This document shows, one piece after another, positions 1 to 7,383 of a stretch of 64,000 bases of DNA (the first letter of the stretch is position 1; every line of letters starts with the position of its first letter). The notes below the pieces were generated by a model, which saw only the letters and a program-made list of their open reading frames with translations, searched no databases and was not told the DNA's origin. The DNA comes from SH-MAG3 sp036374995 (GTDB lineage Bacteria; Gemmatimonadota; Gemmatimonadetes; Longimicrobiales; RSA9), in NCBI GenBank assembly GCA_036374995.1, contig DASUSS010000077.1:1-64000 (forward strand), given 5' to 3'. A program made the position numbers and the translations under genes.

Positions 1-1358
1 GCGTCCGGCGCGAGTGACGGCAGCGCGGCGACGAGCACCGGCACTGCATCCGCGCTCAGCGACGCCGCGTACGCGACGTCGAGTTGCGGCTGCACCTCCG
101 CCGACAGCGACCGCGCAAGGTTCGTTCGCGCGATCAGCGCATCCGGGTTGATGACGACGAGCACGGCCGCGGCCGCCGTCGCGGCGGCGAGCGCACCGAC
201 TCCGAACGAACGCCGCCGGCCGCGCAGCACGGTCACGGCGAACCACACCAGGATGACACCCAGCAGAACGAGCAGCGCGGACGCGTACAGCCTGAGCTCC
301 GTCAGACCGTACGCGGCGACGTAGAGCCGCATCCGCTGCACCGCCGAAGCGGCCACGGCCATGACGAGAACGATCTGCGTGCCGGCGAGGACGCGAAACA
401 CGCGATCGGCCTTTGGCCGGTCCCGCCGCAGCGCCCAGTCCGCAACGAGCAGCAGCGGCAGCGTGAGCACCACCACCGTGACCAGCTCGAAGAAGCCGCG
501 CCGGGCATACTCGGCAAACGTCAGCTCGGGCGTCACGGCGACCAGATCCGCACCGCCGAACAGGTAGCGCAGCTGCACGACCACGAAGGCCGCGAAGAGC
601 AGCGCGATCAGGGAGAGCGCCGTTCCGATCTCCGGGGCACCGACCATGCCGCCACGCGGAACCGCATCCGCTACCACCGGCAGGCGCGTCCCCGCCAGAA
701 ATCCCGTGAGGCCACCCGCTGCGATCCAGCCGAGGAACGAGGCGAGCGCGATGTGGCTCGCGAGCACCGACAGATCGATGCGCAGCACGTCCGTCACCAT
801 CCGCGCGAACACCGCGTCCGCCGCGATGAACAGTCCGCCGAACACGATGACGAACGGTGTCGCGAGCGCCACACCGCGCGCAGCGACGACCGTGTGCCGG
901 AACCAGGGACTCCCTCGCGTATTCCGCGACACGTCACCCCATTCTGCTGCGCGCACCGCTCGCACCGCACCGACCGCACCGTGGAGTCCGGCGCCGCCGA
1001 GAGCCATCACGTAATCCGCGACACCGCTGCCGCGCAGCCACGCCGCGCCCGCGCGGAAGGCAGCCGCAGAGAATGCGATACCCGTCGTCGCCAGTGCAGC
1101 GAGCTTCAGCAGCGGCGCATCCCGCCACAGCAGCACCGCCGCGAACAGCACGCCCACCGCCACGCATGCCGTGCTCTCCACGCTCAGCGCGGCACCGGCA
1201 CGCCGGTGCAGCAGTACAGCCGTCACGGCCAACACGGCGATCCATGTGAACAGATTCAGCCCGGGACCCTCCGACCCGCGCAGCAGCACGTCGCCCAGCA
1301 CGCCGTGAAGGACACCGGCGCCGAGCACGATCCAGCCGGGGAGGGGAAGTGGTTTCAT
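1..1358 (-). CDS. DUF4173 (DUF4153-like) integral membrane protein, C-terminus cut by window edge
   Basis: The reading frame is open from an ATG at 1358 to the window edge, about 452 codons, with no stop. The ATG overlaps the uppS stop as ATGA, so translation is probably coupled. The protein is mostly hydrophobic, with many membrane segments. A central stretch (TPELTFAEYARRGFFEL, then YGLTELRLYAS, then NPDALIARTNLAR) is typical of the DUF4173 family of multi-pass membrane proteins. The family's function is unknown to me. It is last in the visible operon with a membrane protein, a winged-helix regulator and uppS, which suggests an envelope role but does not prove one. The true C-terminus lies outside the window. 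Confidence 0.8.
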   Translation of the reverse strand, partial: MKPLPLPGWIVLGAGVLHGVLGDVLLRGSEGPGLNLFTWIAVLAVTAVLLHRRAGAALSVESTACVAVGVLFAAVLLWRDAPLLKLAALATTGIAFSAAAFRAGAAWLRGSGVADYVMALGGAGLHGAVGAVRAVRAAEWGDVSRNTRGSPWFRHTVVAARGVALATPFVIVFGGLFIAADAVFARMVTDVLRIDLSVLASHIALASFLGWIAAGGLTGFLAGTRLPVVADAVPRGGMVGAPEIGTALSLIALLFAAFVVVQLRYLFGGADLVAVTPELTFAEYARRGFFELVTVVVLTLPLLLVADWALRRDRPKADRVFRVLAGTQIVLVMAVAASAVQRMRLYVAAYGLTELRLYASALLVLLGVILVWFAVTVLRGRRRSFGVGALAAATAAAAVLVVINPDALIARTNLARSLSAEVQPQLDVAYAASLSADAVPVLVAALPSLAPD

Positions 1359-2011
1359 ATGTGCACCTGCGCTCCTTCCGCAGTCCTACCGTTTTCCGGG
1401 AGCGCGCCGAACCGACGCTCCCGGCCGTAAAACTCCGCCACCGCCGCGGCCAGGTCCCGCGCGCCGAACTCAGGCCACGCGCGGCCGGTGAACAGCAGCT
1501 CCGCGTAGGCGGACTCCCACAGCAGAAAATCACTCAGCCGCTGCTCGCCGCCCGTGCGAATCAGCAGGTCCACGTCCCGCAGCCGGTCCCCGTTCGTGAT
1601 CGCGTGCCGCGAGGAATAATCCACGGCCAGGTTCAGCTCGAGCGTCCTCCCGCCGGCCGTCGCAGATTCCGCCGCCTCGATCGCCCGCACCAGGCGCGGC
1701 GCCAGCCGGTCCCGGCGGCCGATCACGCGGACGCGCACGCCCTCCGCCACGCAGCGCGCCGTCTCGCCCCGCAGGTACGTCTCGAACAGCCGCATCAGCG
1801 CGCTCACCTCGCTCCGCGGCCGCTGCCAGTTGTCCGACGAGAACGCGTACAGCGTCAGCACGCCGATACCGAGACCGGGCGCGCTCTCGACCACGCGCCG
1901 CACGGCGTGCGCACCCGCGCGGTGACCGGCATGGCGGGGCCGACCGCGTGCGGTGGCCCATCGTCCGTTGCCGTCCATGATGATCGCCACGTGTAAAGCT
2001 CTTTGCACCAT
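1355..2011 (-). CDS. uppS: Undecaprenyl (isoprenyl) diphosphate synthase
   Basis: Cis-prenyltransferase that condenses isopentenyl diphosphate onto farnesyl diphosphate to make the C55 lipid carrier for peptidoglycan and other wall polymers; 218 aa, slightly short for the family. Seen: the diphosphate-binding signature HVAIIMDGNGRWA at the N-terminus, FSSDNWQRP in the middle, and the C-terminal substrate-binding block DLLIRTGGEQRLSDFLLWESAY. The start at 2011 puts the motif at the usual distance from the N-terminus; a longer frame begins at 2056 but lacks support. A GGGGGT stretch lies just upstream. It follows the winged-helix gene by 28 bp and overlaps the DUF4173 gene by 4 bp. Confidence 0.95.
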   Translation of the reverse strand: MVQRALHVAIIMDGNGRWATARGRPRHAGHRAGAHAVRRVVESAPGLGIGVLTLYAFSSDNWQRPRSEVSALMRLFETYLRGETARCVAEGVRVRVIGRRDRLAPRLVRAIEAAESATAGGRTLELNLAVDYSSRHAITNGDRLRDVDLLIRTGGEQRLSDFLLWESAYAELLFTGRAWPEFGARDLAAAVAEFYGRERRFGALPENGRTAEGAQVHI

Positions 2012-2039
2012 AAAGCTTACCCCCAAAAAAAGAACCGCC

Positions 2040-2378
2040 TCAGGTCTCGCGGACACGACGGATCAGCGCTTCCATGTGGTCGAGATAACGCTGGAGCGCG
2101 CGCCGGCCGGATGCCGTCAGGCGGTAGTCCGTGCGCGGCAGACGCCCCTCGAACGACTTCTCGCACGTGATGTATCCGGCCTCCTCGAGACGGCGCGCGT
2201 GCACGCTCAGATTGCCGTCCGACGTGTCGAGCAGCGTCTTCAGCTCGTTGAACGAGAGGCTGTCGTTCACGGCGAGGGCGCTCACGATGGCGAGCCGCAC
2301 CCGCTCGTGAATGACGCGGTCGAGATCGACCGCGCTCGCGCGCGTGCGGCGTCGCGATTTCTTCTCCGCGGCGGGCAT
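2040..2378 (-). CDS. Winged-helix transcriptional regulator (HTH_34 / ArsR-MarR-like)
   Basis: Small DNA-binding protein of about 112 aa. Visible are a basic N-terminus (KKSRRRTRAS), then a winged-helix domain: RLAIVSALAVNDSLSFNELKT, the recognition region DGNLSVHARRLEEAGYI, and a wing ending RTDYRLTASGRRAL. This is the pattern of the HTH_34 family, whose members often sit beside a small membrane protein, as here. I chose ATG 2378 because GAGGAGG lies 8 nt upstream. A GTG at 2426, overlapping the stop of the upstream gene and with its own GAGGAGG 4 nt upstream, is an alternative that adds 16 residues. The ligand or signal is unknown. Confidence 0.85.
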   Translation of the reverse strand: MPAAEKKSRRRTRASAVDLDRVIHERVRLAIVSALAVNDSLSFNELKTLLDTSDGNLSVHARRLEEAGYITCEKSFEGRLPRTDYRLTASGRRALQRYLDHMEALIRRVRET

Positions 2379-2418
2379 GACGGCGTCCTCCTCGCTCTTC
2401 TTCCGGACCGCGCTGCGC

Positions 2419-3027
2419 TCAGCCACCGTACCTCCTCGCGATCGCGATGCCGAACCCGACTTCCAGCAGACCGAACCCGGCCGCCAGCCACCAGTCACCC
2501 CACGACCCCGGCGTGAACAGCGCGGCCGCGCCGAGCACCATGAAACAGAGTCCCATGACCGGAACGATGCGCACGGAGAACGTGCCCGCCGTGGCCACCG
2601 CGGTTCCGTAGAGGAGCAGCCACGTGCCCGGAATCCGGTCGACGGCGCCTGCCGAATACAGCGCGAGCGTGAGCGCGGCCCCCGCCGCGATCGGCGGCAG
2701 AAAGCTCAGCGCGAACTTGCGTCCCGGGCCGGCCAGCAGCGGCATCGCCGCCCGGCGCGCCTTGCGCGCCATCGTGACCGCCGCGACTCCGATCGCCACC
2801 GCCGCCGCCCCGATCCATACGGCCAGCCAACGCTCCGCGTCGGGCTGCGCTGCCGCGAGCGGCGCCGCTGCCAGCGCGATCACGCCCATCCCGACGCCGC
2901 CCCACCCGGGCACGGCCGTGAACGCGCCCGCCCGCTCCATCGTCTGCCGGATGTAGCGCAGGTCGCTGATCGCGCGATGGTGCAGCGCGATCGGTTCGTC
3001 GGGCGGGGGTACCGGTTCGGGTCTCAT
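2419..3027 (-). CDS. Small multi-pass membrane protein, function unknown
   Basis: About 202 aa. The N-terminal 40 residues are hydrophilic (HHRAISDLRYIRQTMERAG), followed by about six hydrophobic segments, for example GVGMGVIALAAAPLAAA, WIGAAAVAIGVAAVTMA and WWLAAGFGLLEVGFGIAIA. I do not recognise a named family. It is first in the operon with the winged-helix regulator, so a membrane sensor or target controlled by that regulator is possible but unproven. The ATG at 3027 is preferred because a good promoter ends 9 nt upstream of it; the frame stays open to 3144, but that extension would run through the promoter. Confidence 0.7.
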   Translation of the reverse strand: MRPEPVPPPDEPIALHHRAISDLRYIRQTMERAGAFTAVPGWGGVGMGVIALAAAPLAAAQPDAERWLAVWIGAAAVAIGVAAVTMARKARRAAMPLLAGPGRKFALSFLPPIAAGAALTLALYSAGAVDRIPGTWLLLYGTAVATAGTFSVRIVPVMGLCFMVLGAAALFTPGSWGDWWLAAGFGLLEVGFGIAIARRYGG

Positions 3028-3036
3028 GCCGGCCTG

Positions 3037-3065
3037 AGTATGGGGCTCGGTCCAGGTTCTGTCAA
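3037..3065 (-). promoter_or_regulatory. Promoter of the membrane protein / regulator / uppS operon
   Basis: On the minus strand, TTGACA (3065-3060), a 17 bp spacer and CATACT (3042-3037). Only 9 nt separate the -10 from the ATG at 3027, so the mRNA would have almost no leader. Confidence 0.65.
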
Positions 3066-3107
3066 GTACTTTATGATGCAAAGGATGTGCCTCGCGGGCC
3101 GCCGCCG

Positions 3108-3136
3108 TTGACAGCGGGCGGGGAGGTACGTACCGT
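3108..3136 (+). promoter_or_regulatory. Promoter of the tyrosine-branch operon
   Basis: TTGACA (3108-3113), a 17 bp spacer and TACCGT (3131-3136). The expected start of transcription falls at or very near the ATG of the leader peptide (3143), implying a leaderless leader peptide. It diverges from the promoter at 3037-3065. Confidence 0.7.
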
Positions 3137-3142
3137 AGGCTC

Positions 3143-3226
3143 ATGATACGCCAGCGCCTGACCGCCGCCAGCTATTATTACGCGACCCGTGACACGGGCC
3201 GTGGGCGGCGGCGTCTGCGCGAATAG
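3143..3226 (+). CDS. Attenuation leader peptide with a Tyr-Tyr-Tyr run
   Basis: A 27-codon frame (ATG 3143, TAG 3224-3226) reading MIRQRLTAASYYYAT and then an Arg-rich tail. Codons 11-13 are TAT TAT TAC (3173-3181). The frame sits between the operon promoter and an intrinsic terminator upstream of DAHP synthase. Translation would sense charged tRNA-Tyr: a ribosome paused on the Tyr run covers the first RNA segment (3186-3190), while one reaching the stop covers the antiterminator segment (3193-3201). No convincing Shine-Dalgarno sequence sits next to the ATG, consistent with leaderless initiation. Too short for standard gene callers. Its function is inferred from layout; the codons and RNA complementarity are directly visible. 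Confidence 0.8.
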   Translation: MIRQRLTAASYYYATRDTGRGRRRLRE

Positions 3227-3287
3227 CGCAACCAGGCACCGGCAGCGCACGAGCGGCCCGTGGATCACCACGGGCCGTTTCTGTTTT
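3186..3287 (+). terminator. Transcription attenuator (intrinsic terminator with competing hairpins)
   Basis: The terminator is a perfect 10 bp stem, CGGCCCGTGG (3254-3263) and CCACGGGCCG (3268-3277), with loop ATCA and the T-rich tail TTTCTGTTTT (3278-3287). Upstream, 3193-3201 (CACGGGCCG) exactly duplicates 9 nt of the terminator's 3' arm and can pair with its 5' arm, forming an antiterminator. Segment 3186-3190 (CCCGT) pairs with 3194-3198 (ACGGG) and would block that pairing. The terminator lies 33 nt before the DAHP synthase ATG, with a gene only downstream in this orientation, so it acts as an attenuator and not as an end-of-gene terminator. Confidence 0.85.
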
Positions 3288-3320
3288 GTGCGCCCTGGAT
3301 GGTAGCAAGGGAGGGACGTC

Positions 3321-4373
3321 ATGATCATCGTCACGAAGCCGGGCGTCACGGACGCGGAGCTGGACCACATCCGGGAGCGTGTGGAGATGCAGGGGATGCG
3401 GACGCATGTCTCGCGGGGGGAGCAGCGGACGATCATCGGCTGCATCGGGGACGAGACGGCACTGGGCGAGGTGGCGCTGCTGAGCCTGCCGGGGGTGGAG
3501 TCGGTGACGCCGATCCTGAAGCCGTACAAGCTGGCGGCGCGGGAGTTCACGGGCGGACCGAGCACGGTTCGGGTCGGCGATGCGGCGGGCACGGTGATCG
3601 GGGGCCGCGAGCTCGCGATCATCGCGGGCCCGTGCTCGGTGGAGCCGGGCGTGATGCTGCGCGAGACGGCGCACGCGGTGCGCGCGGCGGGGGCGGGGAT
3701 GCTGCGGGGCGGTGCGTTCAAGCCTCGGACCTCGCCGTACGCGTTCCAGGGACTGGGCGAGACGGCGCTGCGGATGCTGGTGGAGATCCGGGCGGAGACG
3801 GGTCTTCCGGTAGTGACGGAGGTGATGGACACGCGGCAGGTGGAGCTCGTCGCGGCGCATGCGGACGTGCTCCAGATCGGTGCGCGGAACATGCAGAACT
3901 ACGCGCTGCTGTCGGAGGTGGGGAGGGTACAGCGGCCGGTGCTGCTGAAGCGCGGCATGTCGGCGACGCTGCAGGAGCTGCTGATGGCAGCGGAGTACAT
4001 CATGGCGCAGGGCAATCGCGACGTGATCCTGTGCGAGCGGGGCATCCGCACGTTTGAGACGGCGACGCGGAACACGTTCGATGCGGCGGCGGTTCCGGTG
4101 TTGAAGCGGGAGACGCACCTGCCGGTGATCGTGGATCCGAGTCATGCGGCGGGTCGGGCGGATCTGGTCGCGCCTCTGGCGTTCGCGGCGATTGCGGCGG
4201 GTGCGGACGGACTGATCGTGGAGGTGCATCCATCTCCGGAGCAGGCGCTCTCGGATGGGGATCAGTCGCTGTCGCTTGAGTCGTTCGCGGCGCTGATGGA
4301 GCGGTTGAGCGCCTTCGCGCAGGCCGCGGGGCGGGAGCTGGCAGCGCCCCGTTCGCGGGAGGCGGCCGCGTGA
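3321..4373 (+). CDS. aroF: 3-deoxy-7-phosphoheptulonate (DAHP) synthase
   Basis: First committed step of the shikimate pathway: condenses phosphoenolpyruvate and erythrose 4-phosphate. 350 aa. Residues 1 to about 75 form a ferredoxin/ACT-like regulatory domain (MIIVTKPGVTDAELDHI), as in the Thermotoga-type enzyme, where such a domain mediates feedback inhibition by Tyr/Phe. The catalytic barrel follows: IIAGPCSVE, GAFKPRTSPYAFQG, QIGARNMQNY, LLKRGM and IVDPSHAAGR. ATG 3321 has GGGAGG 6 nt upstream. It is first in the operon with chorismate mutase (4 nt style overlap) and prephenate dehydrogenase, and sits directly behind the tyrosine attenuator, so it may be controlled by tyrosine at both RNA and protein level. 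Confidence 0.95.
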   Translation: MIIVTKPGVTDAELDHIRERVEMQGMRTHVSRGEQRTIIGCIGDETALGEVALLSLPGVESVTPILKPYKLAAREFTGGPSTVRVGDAAGTVIGGRELAIIAGPCSVEPGVMLRETAHAVRAAGAGMLRGGAFKPRTSPYAFQGLGETALRMLVEIRAETGLPVVTEVMDTRQVELVAAHADVLQIGARNMQNYALLSEVGRVQRPVLLKRGMSATLQELLMAAEYIMAQGNRDVILCERGIRTFETATRNTFDAAAVPVLKRETHLPVIVDPSHAAGRADLVAPLAFAAIAAGADGLIVEVHPSPEQALSDGDQSLSLESFAALMERLSAFAQAAGRELAAPRSREAAA

Positions 4374-4666
4374 TGGAGCGCGACACGGCGGAGGCCTCGG
4401 AGCTGGGCCGTCTGCGCGGGGGGATCGAGCGCATCGATCGCGAGCTGATCCGGCTGATGGCGGAGCGGGTCGAGCTGGCGCGGCGGACGGGCGAGGTGAA
4501 GCGGGCGCTGGGGCTTCCCACGCTGGACCCCGGGCGTGAAGCGGAGGTCGTGCGCCGGGCGGGAGCACTGGCGCGTGAGGCCGGGCTCGGCGATGACGAG
4601 GTGCGGGCGATCTTCTGGCACCTGATCGGCCTGTCGCGCCGCGCGCAGTCCGGCGGGGCATCGTGA
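4373..4666 (+). CDS. aroQ: Chorismate mutase (AroQ type)
   Basis: Converts chorismate to prephenate. 97 aa, all-helical AroQ fold: RLRGGIERIDRELIRLMAERV, then RTGEVKRALGLPTLDPGRE and a C-terminal helix LIGLSRRAQ. The conserved Arg and Lys of the active site are represented in RIDRELIRLM and TGEVKRA. The ATG at 4373 shares its A with the TGA of the DAHP synthase gene (TGATG), so the two are translationally coupled; in many bacteria DAHP synthase and chorismate mutase work as one complex. The 3' end overlaps tyrA in the same way. Confidence 0.93.
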   Translation: MERDTAEASELGRLRGGIERIDRELIRLMAERVELARRTGEVKRALGLPTLDPGREAEVVRRAGALAREAGLGDDEVRAIFWHLIGLSRRAQSGGAS

Positions 4667-5550
4667 TGGAGCCGCAGTCCATGGCGATCATCGGCCTGGG
4701 CCTGATCGGCGGGTCTCTGGCCCGCGACGGCGCCGCGCTCGGGATGCGTGTCGCGGCCTACGATGCCGACGCCACGGCGTTGCATGCGGCGCTCGAGGAG
4801 GGCGTGATCGCGACCGCGCTGGACCCTTCGCTCGAGGGCGTCGAGGAAGTCGACGTGGTGGTCCTCGCGCTTCCGGTCACGGCAACCATCAAGGCGCTGC
4901 GGGCGGCGTCGGGGCGCCTGCGCCTGGCGCGGTGCATCACGGACGTTTGCAGCACGAAGCGCACGATCGTCGAGGCCGCACGCCATCTCGGGCTGGCGAG
5001 CCGGTTCATCGGGGGCCACCCACTCGCCGGGGGTCACCGCGCCGGGTGGGGTGCATCGCGCGCGGGCCTGTTCCACGGGGCCCGGGTCTACCTCTGTCCC
5101 GCAGACGATGACGCGGTCGCCGTGGCGGAACCTGTGGAACGGCTGTGGCGGGCGGTAGGCGGCGTGACGGAGATGATGAGCGCGAGCGAGCACGACCGCC
5201 TGCTGGCTTCGACGAGTCACCTGCCGCAGGTGGTCTCGACGGCGCTCGCGCGAGCGATCCTCGCCTCCGGCGTTTCTCTCGACCGGCTGGGCCCCGGCGG
5301 CCGCGACATGACGCGTCTCGCGCACAGCGCGGCCGCGATCTGGGCGCCGATCGCGCTCCACAACGCGGATTTCCTCGGCGGTGCACTCGCCCTGATGGAG
5401 TCGGAGCTCGCACAGCTCCGCCACGCACTCTCGAACGCCGATGCCGATGCGGTTCGCCAGTTCTTCCAGCCGGGGCTTCAGTCGGTCGGTACCGAGGGCG
5501 GGGCGCCGCGAACGGCGGCGGCACGGCGAGGAACTCGCCGCGGAGCGTGA
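4666..5550 (+). CDS. tyrA: Prephenate dehydrogenase
   Basis: Oxidises prephenate to 4-hydroxyphenylpyruvate, the last dedicated step before transamination to tyrosine; 294 aa. Seen: N-terminal Rossmann motif GLGLIGGSLARD, then VDVVVLALPV, TDVCSTKRTI and the substrate region GGHPLAGGHRAGW, then an all-helical C-terminal dimerisation domain (HDRLLASTSHLPQV). There is no C-terminal ACT domain. ATG 4666 overlaps the chorismate mutase stop as TGATG. Its presence in the operon makes tyrosine the logical end product sensed by the attenuator upstream. Confidence 0.95.
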   Translation: MEPQSMAIIGLGLIGGSLARDGAALGMRVAAYDADATALHAALEEGVIATALDPSLEGVEEVDVVVLALPVTATIKALRAASGRLRLARCITDVCSTKRTIVEAARHLGLASRFIGGHPLAGGHRAGWGASRAGLFHGARVYLCPADDDAVAVAEPVERLWRAVGGVTEMMSASEHDRLLASTSHLPQVVSTALARAILASGVSLDRLGPGGRDMTRLAHSAAAIWAPIALHNADFLGGALALMESELAQLRHALSNADADAVRQFFQPGLQSVGTEGGAPRTAAARRGTRRGA

Positions 5551-5708
5551 CGGTGGGCGGGATCCCGCAGTTGCCACTTCCCGCCCTTTCCGCCATCTTC
5601 ACTGGAGCAACGGCTTTCCCCGCCGGGGGCGTTTCCACCGGCACTCCCTCCGTTGTGCCGCACCGCCGCGCGGAATGCAGCGGTGCCTCGTCTTCCGCCA
5701 TCGATCTC

Positions 5709-6722
5709 ATGCGAAGGCTTCGCCCATTACCGCTGCTGGTAACCGCGTGCCTCCTGGCGCCGCCCGCCGTATCCGCGCAGGAGCAGCCGGTCGACCGTCG
5801 GTCCCGCCAGCAGATTGCGGACTCGGCCGAGGTCGCGGCGCTCTCGCGCAAGCTCGTGAAGGGCCTGCGCACGGACAGCGCGCGCGCCGCGGCGATCTAC
5901 GAATGGGTCGCTCGCAACGTGCGCTACGACGCGCAGTCCTTCTTCCGCGGGGGAGACGGCTACGAGAAGGCGGAGGAAGTGTATCGGCATCGCATGGCTC
6001 TGTGCGGCGGCTACGTCGCACTGTACGAGCGGATCGCGCGCGAGGCGGGCATGCGTGCGGTCCCGATCACCGGGTATGCGAAGGGCGTGGACTACCGGTT
6101 CGGCCGCTCGACGAGGAAGCCGAACCACGCCTGGCTCGCCATGAGCATCGGGGGCGAGTGGCGGCTCATCGATCCGACGTGGGGCGCCGGCGTGATCAAC
6201 GGCCGCGCGTTCGAGCCGAGCTTCAGCTGGGACTACTTCCTGGTCTCGCCCGAGGAGCTTATCCTCTCGCACTACCCCGAGGACGCCGCGTGGCAGCTGC
6301 TCGACCGGCCCCTGGCGCGACGGGATTTCGAGCGGATGCAGCTCGTCCCGCGCACGCTGCTGCGCGTCGGCTTCGAGCCGGAGGTGATCCGCGCGACCGC
6401 GCTGACTCCGGGCGTGAGGGATTTTCCGGCCGTGGGCGCGGCCGGCAGCGGTGTCCGGGTGTTGCACGCACCTGTCGCGGGGACGCTGCCCGCCTCCACG
6501 CCCGTGACGATCGACGTGGTCTGGCCGGGCGCTGCCGAAGTGGTTCTCGTGAGCAATGGCGTCTGGACGAAGCTGAATCGCGTTGGCGACCGTTTCCGTG
6601 GCGCGGGCGTTGCAGCCGGGACCTCGGTGTACGTCGTCGGACGAACCGCCGGCGCCTCGCAGCCGTACCAGACGCTGCTGCACTACCGCGTGGCGGGCGG
6701 CGGGCGGGCCTCGTCGAAGTAG
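5709..6722 (+). CDS. Secreted transglutaminase-like (kyphoscoliosis-peptidase-like) protein
   Basis: 337 aa with a clear N-terminal signal peptide (MRRLRPLPLLVTACLLAPPAVSAQ). The transglutaminase-like core has IYEWVARNVRYDA, a Cys in HRMALCGGYVALYERIA, a His in KPNHAWLAM and an Asp in LIDPTWGAG: the Cys-His-Asp triad expected of an active papain-like fold. The C-terminal third looks like a beta-sandwich (VTIDVVWPGAAEVVLVSNG), as in KY/CYK3-type proteins. It probably acts in the periplasm or on the cell surface, either as a protease or in cross-linking. The frame is open upstream to 5145 but overlaps tyrA; the ATG at 5709 starts the signal peptide. No clear promoter in the 158 bp before it. 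Confidence 0.85.
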   Translation: MRRLRPLPLLVTACLLAPPAVSAQEQPVDRRSRQQIADSAEVAALSRKLVKGLRTDSARAAAIYEWVARNVRYDAQSFFRGGDGYEKAEEVYRHRMALCGGYVALYERIAREAGMRAVPITGYAKGVDYRFGRSTRKPNHAWLAMSIGGEWRLIDPTWGAGVINGRAFEPSFSWDYFLVSPEELILSHYPEDAAWQLLDRPLARRDFERMQLVPRTLLRVGFEPEVIRATALTPGVRDFPAVGAAGSGVRVLHAPVAGTLPASTPVTIDVVWPGAAEVVLVSNGVWTKLNRVGDRFRGAGVAAGTSVYVVGRTAGASQPYQTLLHYRVAGGGRASSK

Positions 6723-6804
6723 CCCGGACGCCTGTCGCGTTCGCGCGCGGCCGCACGTTCAACAGGTTGGTGGCGCTGCCCGGCGCCGGAGATCCCCGGA
6801 GATC

Positions 6805-7383
6805 ATGCACGCATACGTCCGCACCCCGTTTCTCGTTCTGGCTCTTGCGACCGCGGCGTGCGACCGCGTGCCGGGTGATCCGCTCGACACCGCGGAGGCC
6901 GCCGTCCTGCTCGAGCGCATGCGCCTCGCGGCGGCGGGCGATGCGCCGCTGCCGGGGCTCGGCGAGCTGGCCGACCTCACTGCCGGCCGGGTCGCCGCCG
7001 AGCACCACGAGCTCGTCACTGCCTATCGTACGCTGCGCTCCGCCGCCGACGCGGCCCTGCTCACGGGCGACCCGGAGCGGGCGCAGGACGCCGTCACCGC
7101 CGCACGCGATGCGCAGCTGCGCGTCGTGCTCGCCGGTCTCGGGTCGCCTGGTGTCGCCGAACTGATTGCGCAGGCACAGCACCGTGTGCGTCAGCTGGAG
7201 CCTCGGCTCCACGATGGGTTCGACCACGTCGCACGGCTCGGGCAGATGAATGCCTCGGCCGACGACATGCTCAAGCGCGCCCGCGCACGGTTACTTCAGG
7301 GCGATGACGTCGGCGCCCTCGACCTCTCGGCGCACGCCATCGATCTGCTCAACGCAGTGGACGCGGCTCTCGACGAACAGTAG
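6805..7383 (+). CDS. Hypothetical lipoprotein, mainly helical
   Basis: 192 aa. The N-terminus is a short signal peptide with a lipobox-like end (VLALATAAC), so the Cys at about position 19 is probably lipidated. The rest is Ala-rich and predicted helical (AEAAVLLERMRLAAAG, RAQDAVTAARDAQLRVVL, GALDLSAHAIDLLNAVDAAL), with no motif I recognise. The ATG at 6805 was chosen because the signal peptide starts there; the frame is open back to 6583 inside the previous gene. Its 3' end overlaps the convergent DUF4142 gene by 35 bp. Confidence 0.7.
   Translation: MHAYVRTPFLVLALATAACDRVPGDPLDTAEAAVLLERMRLAAAGDAPLPGLGELADLTAGRVAAEHHELVTAYRTLRSAADAALLTGDPERAQDAVTAARDAQLRVVLAGLGSPGVAELIAQAQHRVRQLEPRLHDGFDHVARLGQMNASADDMLKRARARLLQGDDVGALDLSAHAIDLLNAVDAALDEQ

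Noticed and set aside
84..1430. Plus-strand frame of 448 codons at the left edge
   Set aside because: It is antisense to the DUF4173 frame and consists of Arg/His/Gln-rich sequence without any domain.
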